Source: Geodermatophilus siccatus
GTDB taxonomy: Bacteria > Actinomycetota > Actinomycetes > Mycobacteriales > Geodermatophilaceae
Length of the DNA stretch: 64,000 nt
Direction: 5' to 3'
NCBI RefSeq assembly: GCF_900103785.1
Contig: NZ_FNHE01000001.1
Coordinates: 633,085-697,084, forward strand
A model generated the notes under the pieces. The model searched no databases and was not told the DNA's origin. It saw only the letters and a list, made by a program, of their open reading frames with translations. Below, piece after piece: positions 28,796 to 37,940 of this stretch (position 1 is its first letter; each line of letters starts with the position of its first letter). The translations under genes were made by a program, and so were the position numbers.

Positions 28796-29065
28796 TCAGG
28801 CGGCGCGGAAGAGGCGGCGCCACCCGCGGCGCCGCTGTGGCTCCTCGGCGGGCGGAGCGGCGACCACGGCCTCCTGGGTCATCCCGCCCGGCCAGCCCAG
28901 GCCCTCGTGCGTCGTCGGGTCGCCCGGCCAGCCCAGGCCGCTCTCGGTGCCCTCGGCGCGCAGGTCGCCGTGCCGGCCGGCCGGCGCGTCCGCGGACCGT
29001 TGCGCGAGCGCTGCGGCGACCACGGGGTGCACCGCGGCCCCCTCGGAAGCAGAGTGCCTACCCAC
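28796..29065 (-). CDS. Hypothetical protein with two GLGWPG repeats
   Basis: 89 aa from the GTG at 29065, which has GGGGAG just before it; an ATG at 29098 would add 11 residues. It contains GLGWPGDPTTHEGLGWPGGM, so the hexapeptide GLGWPG occurs twice 13 residues apart, then a basic tail (RRRGWRRLFRAA). No known domain, membrane segment or signal peptide. The sequence looks coding by base composition. Confidence 0.55.
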   Translation of the reverse strand: MGRHSASEGAAVHPVVAAALAQRSADAPAGRHGDLRAEGTESGLGWPGDPTTHEGLGWPGGMTQEAVVAAPPAEEPQRRRGWRRLFRAA

Positions 29066-29115
29066 GGGGAGCTCCCCTCCGGCGCGACATGGGGGCATGG
29101 AAGCACGGCCGCGTC

Positions 29116-29136
29116 CGGCGTGTCACCGACACGCCG
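29116..29136. promoter_or_regulatory. Perfect 9-bp inverted repeat
   Basis: CGGCGTGTC-ACC-GACACGCCG lies between the DUF6653 gene and the GLGWPG gene, both on the minus strand. It could be a terminator hairpin (no T-run follows) or an operator about 50 bp upstream of the latter. Confidence 0.5.
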
Positions 29137-29252
29137 TCCGTCCGGGGGACCCTGTCGCCTGGTGTGACGAGCGGGACGCCCGCCTCGAGCCCTGACCTCG
29201 CGGGGCGCGTCCGACGACGGCCCGGTCACGCAGGGCCCCACGGCGGAGCCGG

Positions 29253-29789
29253 TCAGTACTCCCAGGAGGCGTACCGCGGGTCCCGCTCGGCCATCGTCCG
29301 GAACAGCAGCCCCATCCGGTCGATGAACCAGGCCTTGGCGCACTGCACGAGGAGGAGCCCCCCGACGACGGACCTCAGGTCGAACACGACCAGGCCGCGG
29401 GCCAGGGCGGCCAGACCGGCGAACTGGAACGCGTAGGTGGTGTTCGGGACGGCGGTGGACCGGAACTGCTCCGGGAGGTCGACCGCGTTCCGGTCGGCCC
29501 AGATGCGCTCGCCGAGCACCCCTCTCGACGCCCAGTTCCGGGTCGATCGCGGCGGGGGGAACAGCAGCGGCTCGACCACCGTGAAGACCAACGACGCGCC
29601 GAGGGGCAGCAGCGACCGCCGGCCGATCCCCCGCCGGCTCCAGATCGACAGGACGATCAGCGGCAGGACGGCGAACCGGATCCAGACGCTCGCCGGGTTG
29701 GCGTGCCGCAGCCAGGTGTCGTCCCGCAGGCCGAACAGCCTCGCCAGCCGGGCATCGGTGGTGACGGCGTCGGGCGAGGGGGTGGTCAC
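29253..29789 (-). CDS. DUF6653 family membrane protein
   Basis: 178 aa from the GTG at 29789, which has GGAGGG upstream. WLRHANPASVWIRFAVLP, a hydrophobic pair around residues 30-75, RIWADRNAVDLPEQ and the C-terminal FRTMAERDPRYASWEY match the DUF6653 family of small membrane proteins. Function unknown. A longer in-frame extension to 29936 is hydrophilic and unlike the family. Confidence 0.75.
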   Translation of the reverse strand: MTTPSPDAVTTDARLARLFGLRDDTWLRHANPASVWIRFAVLPLIVLSIWSRRGIGRRSLLPLGASLVFTVVEPLLFPPPRSTRNWASRGVLGERIWADRNAVDLPEQFRSTAVPNTTYAFQFAGLAALARGLVVFDLRSVVGGLLLVQCAKAWFIDRMGLLFRTMAERDPRYASWEY

Positions 29790-30228
29790 GGCCCTCCGTC
29801 CCTTCCTGGCGCGGCACGACTCCCCCGCCGGCCGGCCACAGGACGACGAGGAGGCGGTGTCCCGGGAGCACTGCCCGACGTCGTGCCGCTCCGCCTGCTC
29901 GTCCTCGCCATGTCGCTGCCCTCCCCGATCGAGCACCGGGCTCCGGCGCAGTGCCTCGTCGGAGGACTCGCTCGCGCACGCCGGCGGGGTGTCGCGCGGA
30001 GGAGATGTTCCGCCGGTGCAGCCGGGCGGGGAACCCCGGCGGAGTGCCCGGGAGGCGCGGGGCGTGCGCCCGTGGCACTCCGTCCGGAGGGCGGTCCGCC
30101 CCGTCCCGGGCCTCAGCCCGGGGCCGCGATCGGGTCCGGCGGTCCCGTCCCGGGTCCCGCCGCGAGCCTGCGAGTGGCGGGGAGCAGGGGGTCCTCCGAC
30201 GAGGCGTGGCGGGAAGGGTGGTCCTCGT
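29790..30228. other. Intergenic region of 439 bp with a family 2 repeat at its end
   Basis: Open frames cross this stretch in several directions, as expected at this GC content, but none has family resemblance or a ribosome binding site. From about 30100 to 30228 it holds family 2 blocks: CCCCGTCCCGGGCCTCAGCC, GTCCCGTCCCGGGTCCCGCC and GAGTGGCGGGGAGCAGGGGG. This probably terminates the rex-to-ccsB operon just after ccsB. Confidence 0.55.
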
Positions 30229-31164
30229 TCAGTCCAGCCCGCCGTAGCTGTGCAGGCCGGTCGACACCATGTTCACGTAGAGCAGGTTGAAGACCATCAC
30301 GCCCAGGCCGACGACGTTCACCCACGCCGCGGGGCGCCCCCGCCAGCCGGCCGTCGTCCGCGCGTGCAGGTAGCCGGCGTAGACCACCCAGGCGATGAAC
30401 GCCCAGGTCTCCTTGGGGTCCCAGCCCCAGTACCGGCCCCAGGCGCTCTCGGCCCAGATGGCGCCGGCGATGACGGCGAAGGTCCAGATCGGGAAGCCGA
30501 ACACCGCGGTGCGGTGGGCGACGCGGTCCAACGTGACCGCGTTCGGCAACCGGGAGAGGAACGAACCCTCGGCCTCGGCGCCGCGGGCGTCGGAGCGCAG
30601 GCGCAGCAGGTACAGCACGCTGGCGATCCCGCTGACGAAGAAGATGCCGAAGCCGAGGATCGCCGTGGAGACGTGCACGGCCAGCCAGCTCGAGCGCAGC
30701 GCGGCCACCAGCGGACCGGTCTCGGTGTAGAGGAACAGCCCCGTGGCGACCAGCGCGATGACGACCGGCGCGAGCACGAAGGCGCCGATGTCGCGGACGG
30801 CCGGCACCCGGACGGCCAGCAGGAGGTAGACCACCACGCCGACCAGGACGACGGCGGTGGCGAACTCGTACATGTTGCCCCAGGGCAGCCGGTCGGCGGC
30901 CATCCCGCGGGTGACCAGCACGCCGGCGTGCACGACGGCGCCGACGGCGGTGACCGCGAGCCCGGCGAGGCCCCAGCGGTCGGTGCGCGCCGGCGGGGCG
31001 GGCGCCTCGGCCGGTGCCCCTCCCCCGGCGGACACCAGCTGCCGCGCCGGGCGGCGGCCGAACGCCAGCTGCGCCGAGAACGCCACGACGGCGACCGAGT
31101 AGAGCGCGACGGCGATCGAGAACAGGGTGTCCGACAGCTCGGCCAGCGACGGGTCAACGGTCAC
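30229..31164 (-). CDS. ccsB: Cytochrome c biogenesis protein CcsB/ResC
   Basis: System II cytochrome c maturation: with ResB it moves heme across the membrane and attaches it to apocytochrome c. 311 aa, about eight hydrophobic segments, the tryptophan-rich heme motif WGRYWGWDPKETWAF, and conserved histidines in LHARTTAGW and WLAVHVSTA. The start overlaps the end of resB by 11 bp. Last gene of the rex-hem-res run. Confidence 0.95.
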   Translation of the reverse strand: MTVDPSLAELSDTLFSIAVALYSVAVVAFSAQLAFGRRPARQLVSAGGGAPAEAPAPPARTDRWGLAGLAVTAVGAVVHAGVLVTRGMAADRLPWGNMYEFATAVVLVGVVVYLLLAVRVPAVRDIGAFVLAPVVIALVATGLFLYTETGPLVAALRSSWLAVHVSTAILGFGIFFVSGIASVLYLLRLRSDARGAEAEGSFLSRLPNAVTLDRVAHRTAVFGFPIWTFAVIAGAIWAESAWGRYWGWDPKETWAFIAWVVYAGYLHARTTAGWRGRPAAWVNVVGLGVMVFNLLYVNMVSTGLHSYGGLD

Positions 31165-32830
31165 GCGGGGGGACCTCCGGTTCCGGTGCGGCCCCGCCGG
31201 ACGGCGGGGCGGAGGGGGTCGGGGCGCGCTCGTCGAGCGCGGCCTGCAGCCGCCCGGTCAGCTCGGCGAAGGACGTGGCGCTCTCGCCGCCGCCCCGCGT
31301 CAGCGAACCGACCGAGAGCACGGTACCGCCGCCGTCGGGGGCGGGGCCGACGCGGGCGAAGAAGCGCTCCCGGCGCAGCAGGAGCAGCGCCAGCAGGCCG
31401 ACCAGCAGGGCGATCGCCGCGCCGAGCACCCAGACCTGCCCGGGGTCGTGCGAGAACTGCAGCGCGGCGAACTGGTCGACGCCGGTGAAGGTGACCGCCG
31501 TCCCGTCGGGCAGGGTCAGCGTCTCGCCGACCGCCAGGTTGGCCCGGCCGACCTCGGAGAGCCGGCCGCGCTCGATCTGGCTCCGGTCGAGCGAGTAGAC
31601 CGACTGGGGCAGGCCGGAGTCCAGGCCGAGGTAGCCCTGGTAGGCCAGGATCGCCACCTCCGGGTTGAGCGGCCGCGGGTCGATCGAGGTCAGGACGCCG
31701 CCCTGCATCAGCCCGGTGGGTGCGAAGAAGCCCTCGAGCGCCAGCTGGTCCTCGACACCGGCGCCGAGGTCGGGGAGCTTGAGCGCGCCCTCGCTGGACA
31801 TCGTCGTCTGGTCCGAGGGCAGGAACGGCGCCGAGACGTCGGTGAACGCCGTCCCGTCGGGGAGGGTGACGGTGAACCGCGGCGCGTAACCGTGCCCGGT
31901 CACGTAGACGCGGTCGCCGTCGACCCGCAGGGGGTCGTTGACGCCGATCGTCGTCGCCTCGCCCTCCTCCCCGGGCCCGCCGTAGCGGATGTCGGCGGTG
32001 TAGGAGGCCGCGGTCAGGTCCTCCTCGTACTCCGCGCGGAAGTCCTCGAGGTCGATGCAGAGCGGGGTGAGGTCCGAGCCGTCGACCAGCGCGCCGGAGG
32101 AGTGGGTGTCGTACTGCTGGAAGGAGTTGCAGAAGCCCTGGCCCTCCGTGACCAGGATGCTGCCCTCGTAGCCCCACAGCTTCCCGCCGGCCAGGCCGAG
32201 CAGCAGCGCCACGAGCGACAGGTGGAACAGGAGGTTGCCGGTCTCCTTCCAGAAGCCCTTCTCCGCGGAGAGCTCGTCCCCGGATGCCGCAGGACCCGGC
32301 GGGGTCGGCTCAGCCCCGGAACGGCGGACCACGCGGAAGCGGCGCACCCGCAGCTCCTCCTCGACCACGTCGAGAGCGGCCGGGCCGGGCAGCGGGGTGG
32401 CCAGCTCCGCGGAGTCGGGCAGCCGCTGCAGCCGGCGCGGTGCCGGCGGCGGAGCGGCCCGCAGGGCGCGGACGTGCTCGCCCAGCCGGGGGACGACGCA
32501 ACCGATGAGCGAGACGAACAACAGCAGGTACACCGCGGCGAACCACGGCGAGCTGAAGACGTCGAAGGCGTAGAGCCGGTCGAGCACCGGCGCCAGCGTC
32601 GGGTGGTCGGCGAAGTACTGGCGGACGGCGTTCTGGTTCAGCGAGCGCTGCGGCAGCAGTGACCCGGGGATCGCCGCCAGCGCCAGCAGGAACAGCAGGA
32701 TGATCGCCGTCCGCATGGCGGTGAGCCGGCGCCACCAGCGCAGCCACAGGCCCCAGGCGCGGGCGCCGAGGGAGGGGCGGGCAGGGGGCTGCGGCGCCGC
32801 GGCCGGCCGCGGCGGGGCGGTGGTGGTCAC
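31154..32830 (-). CDS. resB: Cytochrome c biogenesis protein ResB
   Basis: Membrane partner of CcsB, 558 aa. TAMRTAIILLFLLALAAIPG and GSLLPQRSLNQNAV open the ResB domain. There are four hydrophobic segments with a large extracytoplasmic region between the third and fourth. The start is the GTG at 32830, directly after the AGCGTCGGCGAGGAG end of a family 1 repeat. The in-frame extension to 32959 is just that repeat being read through. Confidence 0.93.
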   Translation of the reverse strand: MTTTAPPRPAAAPQPPARPSLGARAWGLWLRWWRRLTAMRTAIILLFLLALAAIPGSLLPQRSLNQNAVRQYFADHPTLAPVLDRLYAFDVFSSPWFAAVYLLLFVSLIGCVVPRLGEHVRALRAAPPPAPRRLQRLPDSAELATPLPGPAALDVVEEELRVRRFRVVRRSGAEPTPPGPAASGDELSAEKGFWKETGNLLFHLSLVALLLGLAGGKLWGYEGSILVTEGQGFCNSFQQYDTHSSGALVDGSDLTPLCIDLEDFRAEYEEDLTAASYTADIRYGGPGEEGEATTIGVNDPLRVDGDRVYVTGHGYAPRFTVTLPDGTAFTDVSAPFLPSDQTTMSSEGALKLPDLGAGVEDQLALEGFFAPTGLMQGGVLTSIDPRPLNPEVAILAYQGYLGLDSGLPQSVYSLDRSQIERGRLSEVGRANLAVGETLTLPDGTAVTFTGVDQFAALQFSHDPGQVWVLGAAIALLVGLLALLLLRRERFFARVGPAPDGGGTVLSVGSLTRGGGESATSFAELTGRLQAALDERAPTPSAPPSGGAAPEPEVPPRDR

Positions 32831-32984
32831 GTCAGCTCCTCGCCGACGCTCGGCGCAGCCGCGCCCGGTGGTGCCGTGCCCATCGGGGACCTCGCCGGCT
32901 CGGTCACTCCGCTCCCCCGCTGCGCTCGTCCGCGTCGTGCCCGGCGGTGCTCCACCCATGCCGTGACCTCGCCGGCTCGGTCAC
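32831..32984 (-). repeat. Family 1 repeat, two tandem copies (ccdA-resB junction)
   Basis: Copy D1 covers 32908-32984 and copy D2 covers 32831-32907; both begin GTGACCGAGCCGGCGAGGTC. The first begins exactly on the ccdA stop and the second ends in GAGGAGCTGAC before the resB GTG. The tandem arrangement adds about 150 bp between two genes of an otherwise overlapping operon. Confidence 0.8.
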
Positions 32985-33802
32985 AGTGACGTCTCCGCGA
33001 AGCCGTTGGCGGCCAGCCAGCCCTGCAACCAGCGCATCATCTCGGTCCAGGCGCCGGTCACCAGCAGCAGGCCGACGACCACGAGGACGACGCCGCCGAA
33101 CCGGGTGACCGCCCGCGCGTGCCGGCGCAGGAACGACGTGGCGCCCATCGCCCAGCGGGCGCCGAGAGCGACCAGCACGAAGGGCACGCCCAGACCCAGG
33201 CAGTAGGCCAGCCCGAGCAGCGCGCCGCGGCCCGCGGTGGCCTGCTGGAACGCGAGGTTCTGCACCGCGGCGAGCGTCGGGCCCAGGCACGGCGTCCAGC
33301 CCAGCCCGAAGACGACGCCCAGCAGCGGGGCCCCGGCCAGCCCGGTCGCAGGCCGGAACGCCACCCGCCTGGTGCGCTGCAGCAGCGGCAGCCACCCGAG
33401 GAAGCCCAGCCCGACCAGGACGGTGACGACGCCGAGCACGCGGGTGATCTCGTCGTTGTACTGCAGCAGCAGCCGGCCCAGGCCGCCGAACGCGGTGCTG
33501 ATGGTGACGAAGACGGCGGTGAAGCCGAGCACGAACAGCGCCGCGCCGAGCACCATCCGGCCGCCGGGCGAGCGCTCGTCGGTCCGGACCGCCACCGCCG
33601 TGCCGCCGGGGCCCTGCGCGACCGGGGCCGGCGCCGTCGTCGGGGCGCCGGAGCCGACCAGGCCGGTGACGTAGGAGAGGTAGCCCGGCACCAGGGGCAG
33701 CACGCAGGGCGAGGCGAAGCTGACCAGCCCGACCAGCGCGGCGACCGCGGCGGCCACGAGCAGCGGGCCGTCGGTCACCAGGCCGCTGAAGGTCTCCCCC
33801 AT
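32981..33802 (-). CDS. ccdA: Cytochrome c biogenesis thiol-disulfide transporter CcdA
   Basis: DsbD-like membrane protein that passes electrons from thioredoxin to ResA, 273 aa, six hydrophobic segments. The redox cysteines are in SFASPCVLPLVPGY (near residue 31) and GLGWTPCLGPTLA. The ATG at 33802 overlaps the resA stop by one base. A loop of about 30 hydrophilic residues follows the first segment. Confidence 0.94.
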   Translation of the reverse strand: MGETFSGLVTDGPLLVAAAVAALVGLVSFASPCVLPLVPGYLSYVTGLVGSGAPTTAPAPVAQGPGGTAVAVRTDERSPGGRMVLGAALFVLGFTAVFVTISTAFGGLGRLLLQYNDEITRVLGVVTVLVGLGFLGWLPLLQRTRRVAFRPATGLAGAPLLGVVFGLGWTPCLGPTLAAVQNLAFQQATAGRGALLGLAYCLGLGVPFVLVALGARWAMGATSFLRRHARAVTRFGGVVLVVVGLLLVTGAWTEMMRWLQGWLAANGFAETSL

Positions 33803-34446
33803 CAGCCCTCCTCGGCCATCAGCACGTCGAGCACCGCGCGCAGGTCGTCCTGCTCGACCGCGCCGGTGTAGACCGCGGCCACCCGGCCCTGCGCGTCGAG
33901 CACGATGGTGGACGGGATCGCGTTGGCCGGGTAGTCGCGGAACGCCAGCGCCACCTCGCCACGGGGGTCGTCCAGCGAGGGGAACTCGATGCCGAAGCCG
34001 TCCTCGAAGGCGCGGGCGAGCTGGTCGGTGTCCTTGACGTTGACGCCGAGGAACTGCACCCCCTGGTCGCGCACCTCGGCGTAGACCTCCTGGAACTGCG
34101 GCGACTCCACGCGGCAGGGCGCGCACCAGGAACCCCAGAAGTTGAGCACCGCGACGCCGCCGTCGAGCTCGCTGGAGTCGAACTCCCGACCGTCGAGCAG
34201 GGTGCCGGAGAAGTCCGGGGCGGCGGCGCGCTCGTCGGGCGGGATGACCTCGCCGGCGGGCGTGCCCTGCACGAAGCGGAACTCCCCGCCGTTGTTGACG
34301 TCGACGGCGTCGGTGCCGGTGGAGCAGCCGGTCAGGAGCAGCGCCCCCACCAGGGCGCCGAGCAGCCCGCGCACACCGGGGCCCCCGCGGCGTTGTGGAG
34401 CGGAGCGGAGCAACGTCGTGGGGTGGCTTCGTGGGGAGTACCTCAT
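33802..34446 (-). CDS. resA: ResA/TlpA-like thioredoxin lipoprotein
   Basis: Extracytoplasmic thiol-disulfide reductase that keeps the CxxCH cysteines of apocytochrome c reduced, 214 aa. Signal peptide with lipobox LLTGC, then a thioredoxin fold with WGSWCAPCRVE and the cis-proline segment NAIPSTIVLD. The ATG at 34446 overlaps the stop of the preceding gene (ATGA); a GTG 24 codons later is possible. Confidence 0.92.
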   Translation of the reverse strand: MRYSPRSHPTTLLRSAPQRRGGPGVRGLLGALVGALLLTGCSTGTDAVDVNNGGEFRFVQGTPAGEVIPPDERAAAPDFSGTLLDGREFDSSELDGGVAVLNFWGSWCAPCRVESPQFQEVYAEVRDQGVQFLGVNVKDTDQLARAFEDGFGIEFPSLDDPRGEVALAFRDYPANAIPSTIVLDAQGRVAAVYTGAVEQDDLRAVLDVLMAEEG

Positions 34447-35087
34447 GCCCCGGGCACCGCGTCCGGTGGGGTGGCACCGGCGGGCTCCGCGTAGGACAGC
34501 CCCACGAAGCGGTCCCCGTCGTAGGTCAGCGAGGTGACGCTGGCCAGGCCGCACTCCCGGCGGCGCGGGTCGTGGGTGTAGCGGCGTCCCTCCAGGTGCA
34601 GCCGCAGCGTCCAGATCGGCAGCTGGTGGCTGACGCAGACCGCCGCGGCACCACGGGCGGCGTCCCGGGCCGTCTCGACCGCGGCCAGCATCCGCGCGGC
34701 GATCTCGACGTAGGGCTCGCCCCACGACGGGCGGAACGGGTTGCGCAGCTTCCACCAGTGCTGGGGGGAGCGCAGGGCGCCGTCCCCCACGCCCACCCGC
34801 AGCCCCTCGAAGGCGTTGCCGGCCTCGATCAGCCGGTCGTCGACCTCGACCGGCAGGTCGAGCTTCCCGGCGATGGGGGCAGCGGTCTGCTGCGCGCGCT
34901 CCAGCGGGCTGGAGACCACGTGGGTGATGGGGGAATCGGCACTGTCGGCCAGCCACTCCGCGGCGGCCAGCGCCATCGCCTCGCCGGTCTCCGACAGCCG
35001 GTAGCCCGGCAGCCGGCCGTAGAGCACCTTCTCCGGGTTGAACACCTCGCCGTGGCGCAGCAGGTGGACGACGGTCTTCTCGGCCAT
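34443..35087 (-). CDS. Histidine phosphatase (phosphoglycerate mutase) family protein
   Basis: 214 aa. The catalytic histidine is in LLRHGEVFNPEKVLYGR, with SSPLERAQQTA and the second histidine in CVSHQLPIW. Substrate unknown. It sits between hemL and resA as in M. tuberculosis (Rv0525). Overlaps hemL by one base and resA by four. Confidence 0.9.
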   Translation of the reverse strand: MAEKTVVHLLRHGEVFNPEKVLYGRLPGYRLSETGEAMALAAAEWLADSADSPITHVVSSPLERAQQTAAPIAGKLDLPVEVDDRLIEAGNAFEGLRVGVGDGALRSPQHWWKLRNPFRPSWGEPYVEIAARMLAAVETARDAARGAAAVCVSHQLPIWTLRLHLEGRRYTHDPRRRECGLASVTSLTYDGDRFVGLSYAEPAGATPPDAVPGA

Positions 35088-36472
35088 CAGGTGCTCATCC
35101 CGGTGGTGGCGTCGGCCGGTTCCTCGGCCGGCGGGGCGGACGACGGGTCGACGGCGGCCGCGGCGCGGGCGGCGGCGGGGAGGGCGTCGAGGACCCGCTC
35201 GACGGCCTCGTCGTCGAGCGCGGCGCTGACGAACCACGACTCGAACGCCGAGGGCGGCAGGTAGACGCCGCGGGCGAGCATCGCGTGGAAGAAGGCGGTG
35301 TAGCGGGCGGCGTCCTGCGAGCGGGCGTCGTCGTAGTTGCGCACGGTGCGCTCGTCGGGGACGAAGAACACCGAGAACATCGAGCCGGCCTGCTGCACCC
35401 GGTGCGGGACGCCCGCGGTGAACAGCGCGGCGCTGGCCGCGCCGCGGAGGGTGACGGCGACCTCGTCGCAGCGGGCGTAGACCTCGGGGGTGCAGTGCCG
35501 CAGCGTGGTCAGGCCCGCGGCGACCGCGACCGGGTTCCCCGACAGCGTGCCCGCCTGGTACACCGGCCCGGCGGGGGCCAGGTGCTGCATGAGGTCGGCG
35601 CGGCCACCGAAGGCCGCGGCCGGCAGCCCGCCGCCCATGACCTTGCCGAAGGTCATCAGGTCGGCGTCCACGGGGTCCAGGCCGTACCAGCCCGAGCGGG
35701 ACACCCGGAACCCGGTCATGACCTCGTCGACGATCAGCAGCGAGCCGTGCGCGGCGGTGATGCGGCGCAGCGCCTGGTTGAAGCCGTCCAGCGGCGGGAC
35801 GACGCCCATGTTGCCGACCGCGGCCTCGGTGATGACCGCGGCGATCTCGCTGCCCCGCTCGGCGAAGACGGCCTCGACCGCGGCCGCGTCGTTGTAGGGC
35901 AGGACGACGGTGTCGGCGGCGGCACCGGTGGTGACGCCGGGGGTGTCGGGCAGGCCGAGGGTGGCCACGCCGGAGCCGGCCGAGGCCAGCAGCGCGTCGA
36001 CGTGGCCGTGGTAGCAGCCGGCGAACTTCACGACGACCCGGCGCCCGGTGACACCGCGGGCCAGGCGCACCGCCGAGAGCACCGCCTCGGTGCCGGAGTT
36101 GACCAGCCGCACCTCCTCCACCGGCGGCACCCGGCGGACGATCTCCTCGGCCAGCTCCACCTCGCCCTCCGTCGGGGTGCCGAAGGTCAGGCCACGGCGG
36201 GCGGCGGCGGTGACCGCCTCCACGACCGCGGGGTGGGCGTGGCCGAGGATCAGCGGACCCCAGGAGGCGACGAGGTCCACGTAGCGGCGGCCGTCGGCGT
36301 CGGTGAGGTACGCGCCCTGGCCCTGCGCCATGAAGCGCGGGGTGCCACCGACGGCGCCGAAGGCGCGCACGGGCGAGTTCACCCCGCCGGGGGTGACCCG
36401 CTGCGCGCGGGCGAACAGGTCGGCCGACGCGGGGGCCTCGTAGGCGTACGGGGGGCTGTCCAGCGAGGTCAC
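35087..36472 (-). CDS. hemL: Glutamate-1-semialdehyde 2,1-aminomutase
   Basis: PLP enzyme producing 5-aminolevulinate in the C5 heme pathway, 461 aa. [17 protein letters not shown] binds the PLP phosphate, [12 protein letters not shown] carries the PLP aspartate, and the Schiff-base lysine is in [17 protein letters not shown]. The C-terminal ~25 residues are Ala/Pro-rich. The GTG at 36472 overlaps the upstream stop. It works directly after HemA, encoded in the same run. Confidence 0.96.
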   Translation of the reverse strand: MTSLDSPPYAYEAPASADLFARAQRVTPGGVNSPVRAFGAVGGTPRFMAQGQGAYLTDADGRRYVDLVASWGPLILGHAHPAVVEAVTAAARRGLTFGTPTEGEVELAEEIVRRVPPVEEVRLVNSGTEAVLSAVRLARGVTGRRVVVKFAGCYHGHVDALLASAGSGVATLGLPDTPGVTTGAAADTVVLPYNDAAAVEAVFAERGSEIAAVITEAAVGNMGVVPPLDGFNQALRRITAAHGSLLIVDEVMTGFRVSRSGWYGLDPVDADLMTFGKVMGGGLPAAAFGGRADLMQHLAPAGPVYQAGTLSGNPVAVAAGLTTLRHCTPEVYARCDEVAVTLRGAASAALFTAGVPHRVQQAGSMFSVFFVPDERTVRNYDDARSQDAARYTAFFHAMLARGVYLPPSAFESWFVSAALDDEAVERVLDALPAAARAAAAVDPSSAPPAEEPADATTGMST

Positions 36473-36954
36473 GACCCCAGTGTCCCCTTCCTCTCCCGCG
36501 GGCTGCCGGGGACGTCCGACACAGCCGCGAGCAGGGCTCGCGACAGCGCCGCCGGGTCGCGCGTGGGGACGAGCACGGAGCGGCCGTCGGTCAGCCGCAC
36601 CGGCAGGACGGTCCGCCCGCGCGGCGGCGAACCCGCGCCGCCGAGCACCGGTGCGCCGGCGTCCACCCCCGCCGTCCCCTCGGCCACGGCGCGCAGGTGC
36701 GCGGTGTCGACGTGGGCCAGCCGGACCCACTCGCGGCCGACGGAGAGGGACCCGCCGCCCACGCGCACCGTCCAGGCGCGGCGGGCCATGAGCGCGTGCC
36801 CGAGGGTGCCACCGAGCGCGCCGGCGGCGAGCGTCCAGACGAGGGACGGCACCCGCGGCCCCGGCAGCGCCACCTCCAGGACGACGACGAGCCCGAGGAC
36901 CCCGGCGACCAGCCAGAACGGCCGCCAGGAGCCCCCGGGCTCGTCGTACGTCAT
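36469..36954 (-). CDS. Membrane protein with PH-like C-terminal domain, unknown
   Basis: 161 aa. Two hydrophobic segments (about residues 12-31 and 36-54), then a region ([20 protein letters not shown] ... [20 protein letters not shown]) resembling small bacterial PH-type domains. It is equivalent in position to the Rv0513 membrane protein after hemB in M. tuberculosis. Overlaps hemB and hemL by four bases each. Function unknown. Confidence 0.7.
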   Translation of the reverse strand: MTYDEPGGSWRPFWLVAGVLGLVVVLEVALPGPRVPSLVWTLAAGALGGTLGHALMARRAWTVRVGGGSLSVGREWVRLAHVDTAHLRAVAEGTAGVDAGAPVLGGAGSPPRGRTVLPVRLTDGRSVLVPTRDPAALSRALLAAVSDVPGSPRERKGTLGS

Positions 36955-37940
36955 CGCAGCCAGCGGGCCGCTTCCACCGCCCAGTAGGTCAGCACGGTGC
37001 CGGCCCCGGCACGCCGGATCGCGGTGAGCGTCTCGAGGACGGCCCGCTGCCGGTCCACCCAGCCGTTGGCGGCGGCCGCCTCGAGCATCGCGTACTCGCC
37101 GCTGACCTGGTACGCGCTGACCGGGACGTCGACGGCGTCGGCCACCCGGGCCACGATGTCCAGGTAGGGCAGCGCGGGCTTGACCATGACCGCGTCGGCG
37201 CCCTCGGCGAGGTCCTGGGCCACCTCGCGCAGCGCCTCGTCGGCGTTGGGCGGGTCCATCTGGTAGGTCGAGCGGTCGCCGAACTGCGGCGCGCCCTCGG
37301 CGGCCTCGCGGAACGGGCCGTAGAAGCCCGAGGCGTACTTCGCGGCGTAGGCGAGGATCGGCGTCTCCTGGAACGCCGCGCCGTCCAGCGCCCGGCGGAT
37401 CGCCGCGACCTGGCCGTCCATCATCCCGCTCGGGGCGATCACGTGCGCCCCGGCCTGCGCCTGCGCGATCGCGACCGCGGCGTAGCGGTCCAGCGTCGGG
37501 TCGTTGTCGACGACGCCGGCGGGGGTGACCAGCCCGCAGTGCCCGTGGTCGGTGTACTCGCACAGGCACAGGTCGGCCATGAGCACCAGCTCGTCGCCGA
37601 GGTCGGCGCGCAGCTGCTGCAGCGCGACGTTGACGACGCCGTCGGCGGCGTCGGCCTGCGAGCCGACGGCGTCCTTCTCCGACGGGATGCCGAAGAGGAT
37701 CAACCCGCCGATGCCGGCCTCGGCCGCCTCGTGCGCGGCCTTGCGCAGCGAGTCGGTCGTGTGCTGGACGACGCCGGGCATCGAGCTGATCGGCTGCGGC
37801 TCGGCGATCCCCTCCTTGACGAAGACCGGCAGCACCAGGTCGGCCGGGGCCAGCCGGGTCTGCGCGGTGAGCCGCCGCAGCGCGGGCGTCGACCGCAGCC
37901 GGCGCCCGCGCGCGAACCCGGGAACAGCGCCGCCGCTCAC
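36951..37940 (-). CDS. hemB: Delta-aminolevulinic acid dehydratase (porphobilinogen synthase)
   Basis: Condenses two 5-aminolevulinates to porphobilinogen, 329 aa. Metal-site cysteines in [15 protein letters not shown], active-site lysines in [14 protein letters not shown] and [12 protein letters not shown], and Mg-site features typical of the family. GTG start at 37940 overlaps the hemD stop. Confidence 0.96.
   Translation of the reverse strand: MSGGAVPGFARGRRLRSTPALRRLTAQTRLAPADLVLPVFVKEGIAEPQPISSMPGVVQHTTDSLRKAAHEAAEAGIGGLILFGIPSEKDAVGSQADAADGVVNVALQQLRADLGDELVLMADLCLCEYTDHGHCGLVTPAGVVDNDPTLDRYAAVAIAQAQAGAHVIAPSGMMDGQVAAIRRALDGAAFQETPILAYAAKYASGFYGPFREAAEGAPQFGDRSTYQMDPPNADEALREVAQDLAEGADAVMVKPALPYLDIVARVADAVDVPVSAYQVSGEYAMLEAAAANGWVDRQRAVLETLTAIRRAGAGTVLTYWAVEAARWLR

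Noticed and set aside
29790..30228. Overlapping open frames of 98-195 residues on the plus strand
   Set aside because: They lie in several frames at once, show no family resemblance, have no ribosome binding site and include a family 2 repeat; long chance frames are expected at this GC content.
31154..32959. A longer ResB beginning at 32959
   Set aside because: The additional residues come from the tandem family 1 repeat, and a good ribosome binding site precedes GTG 32830.
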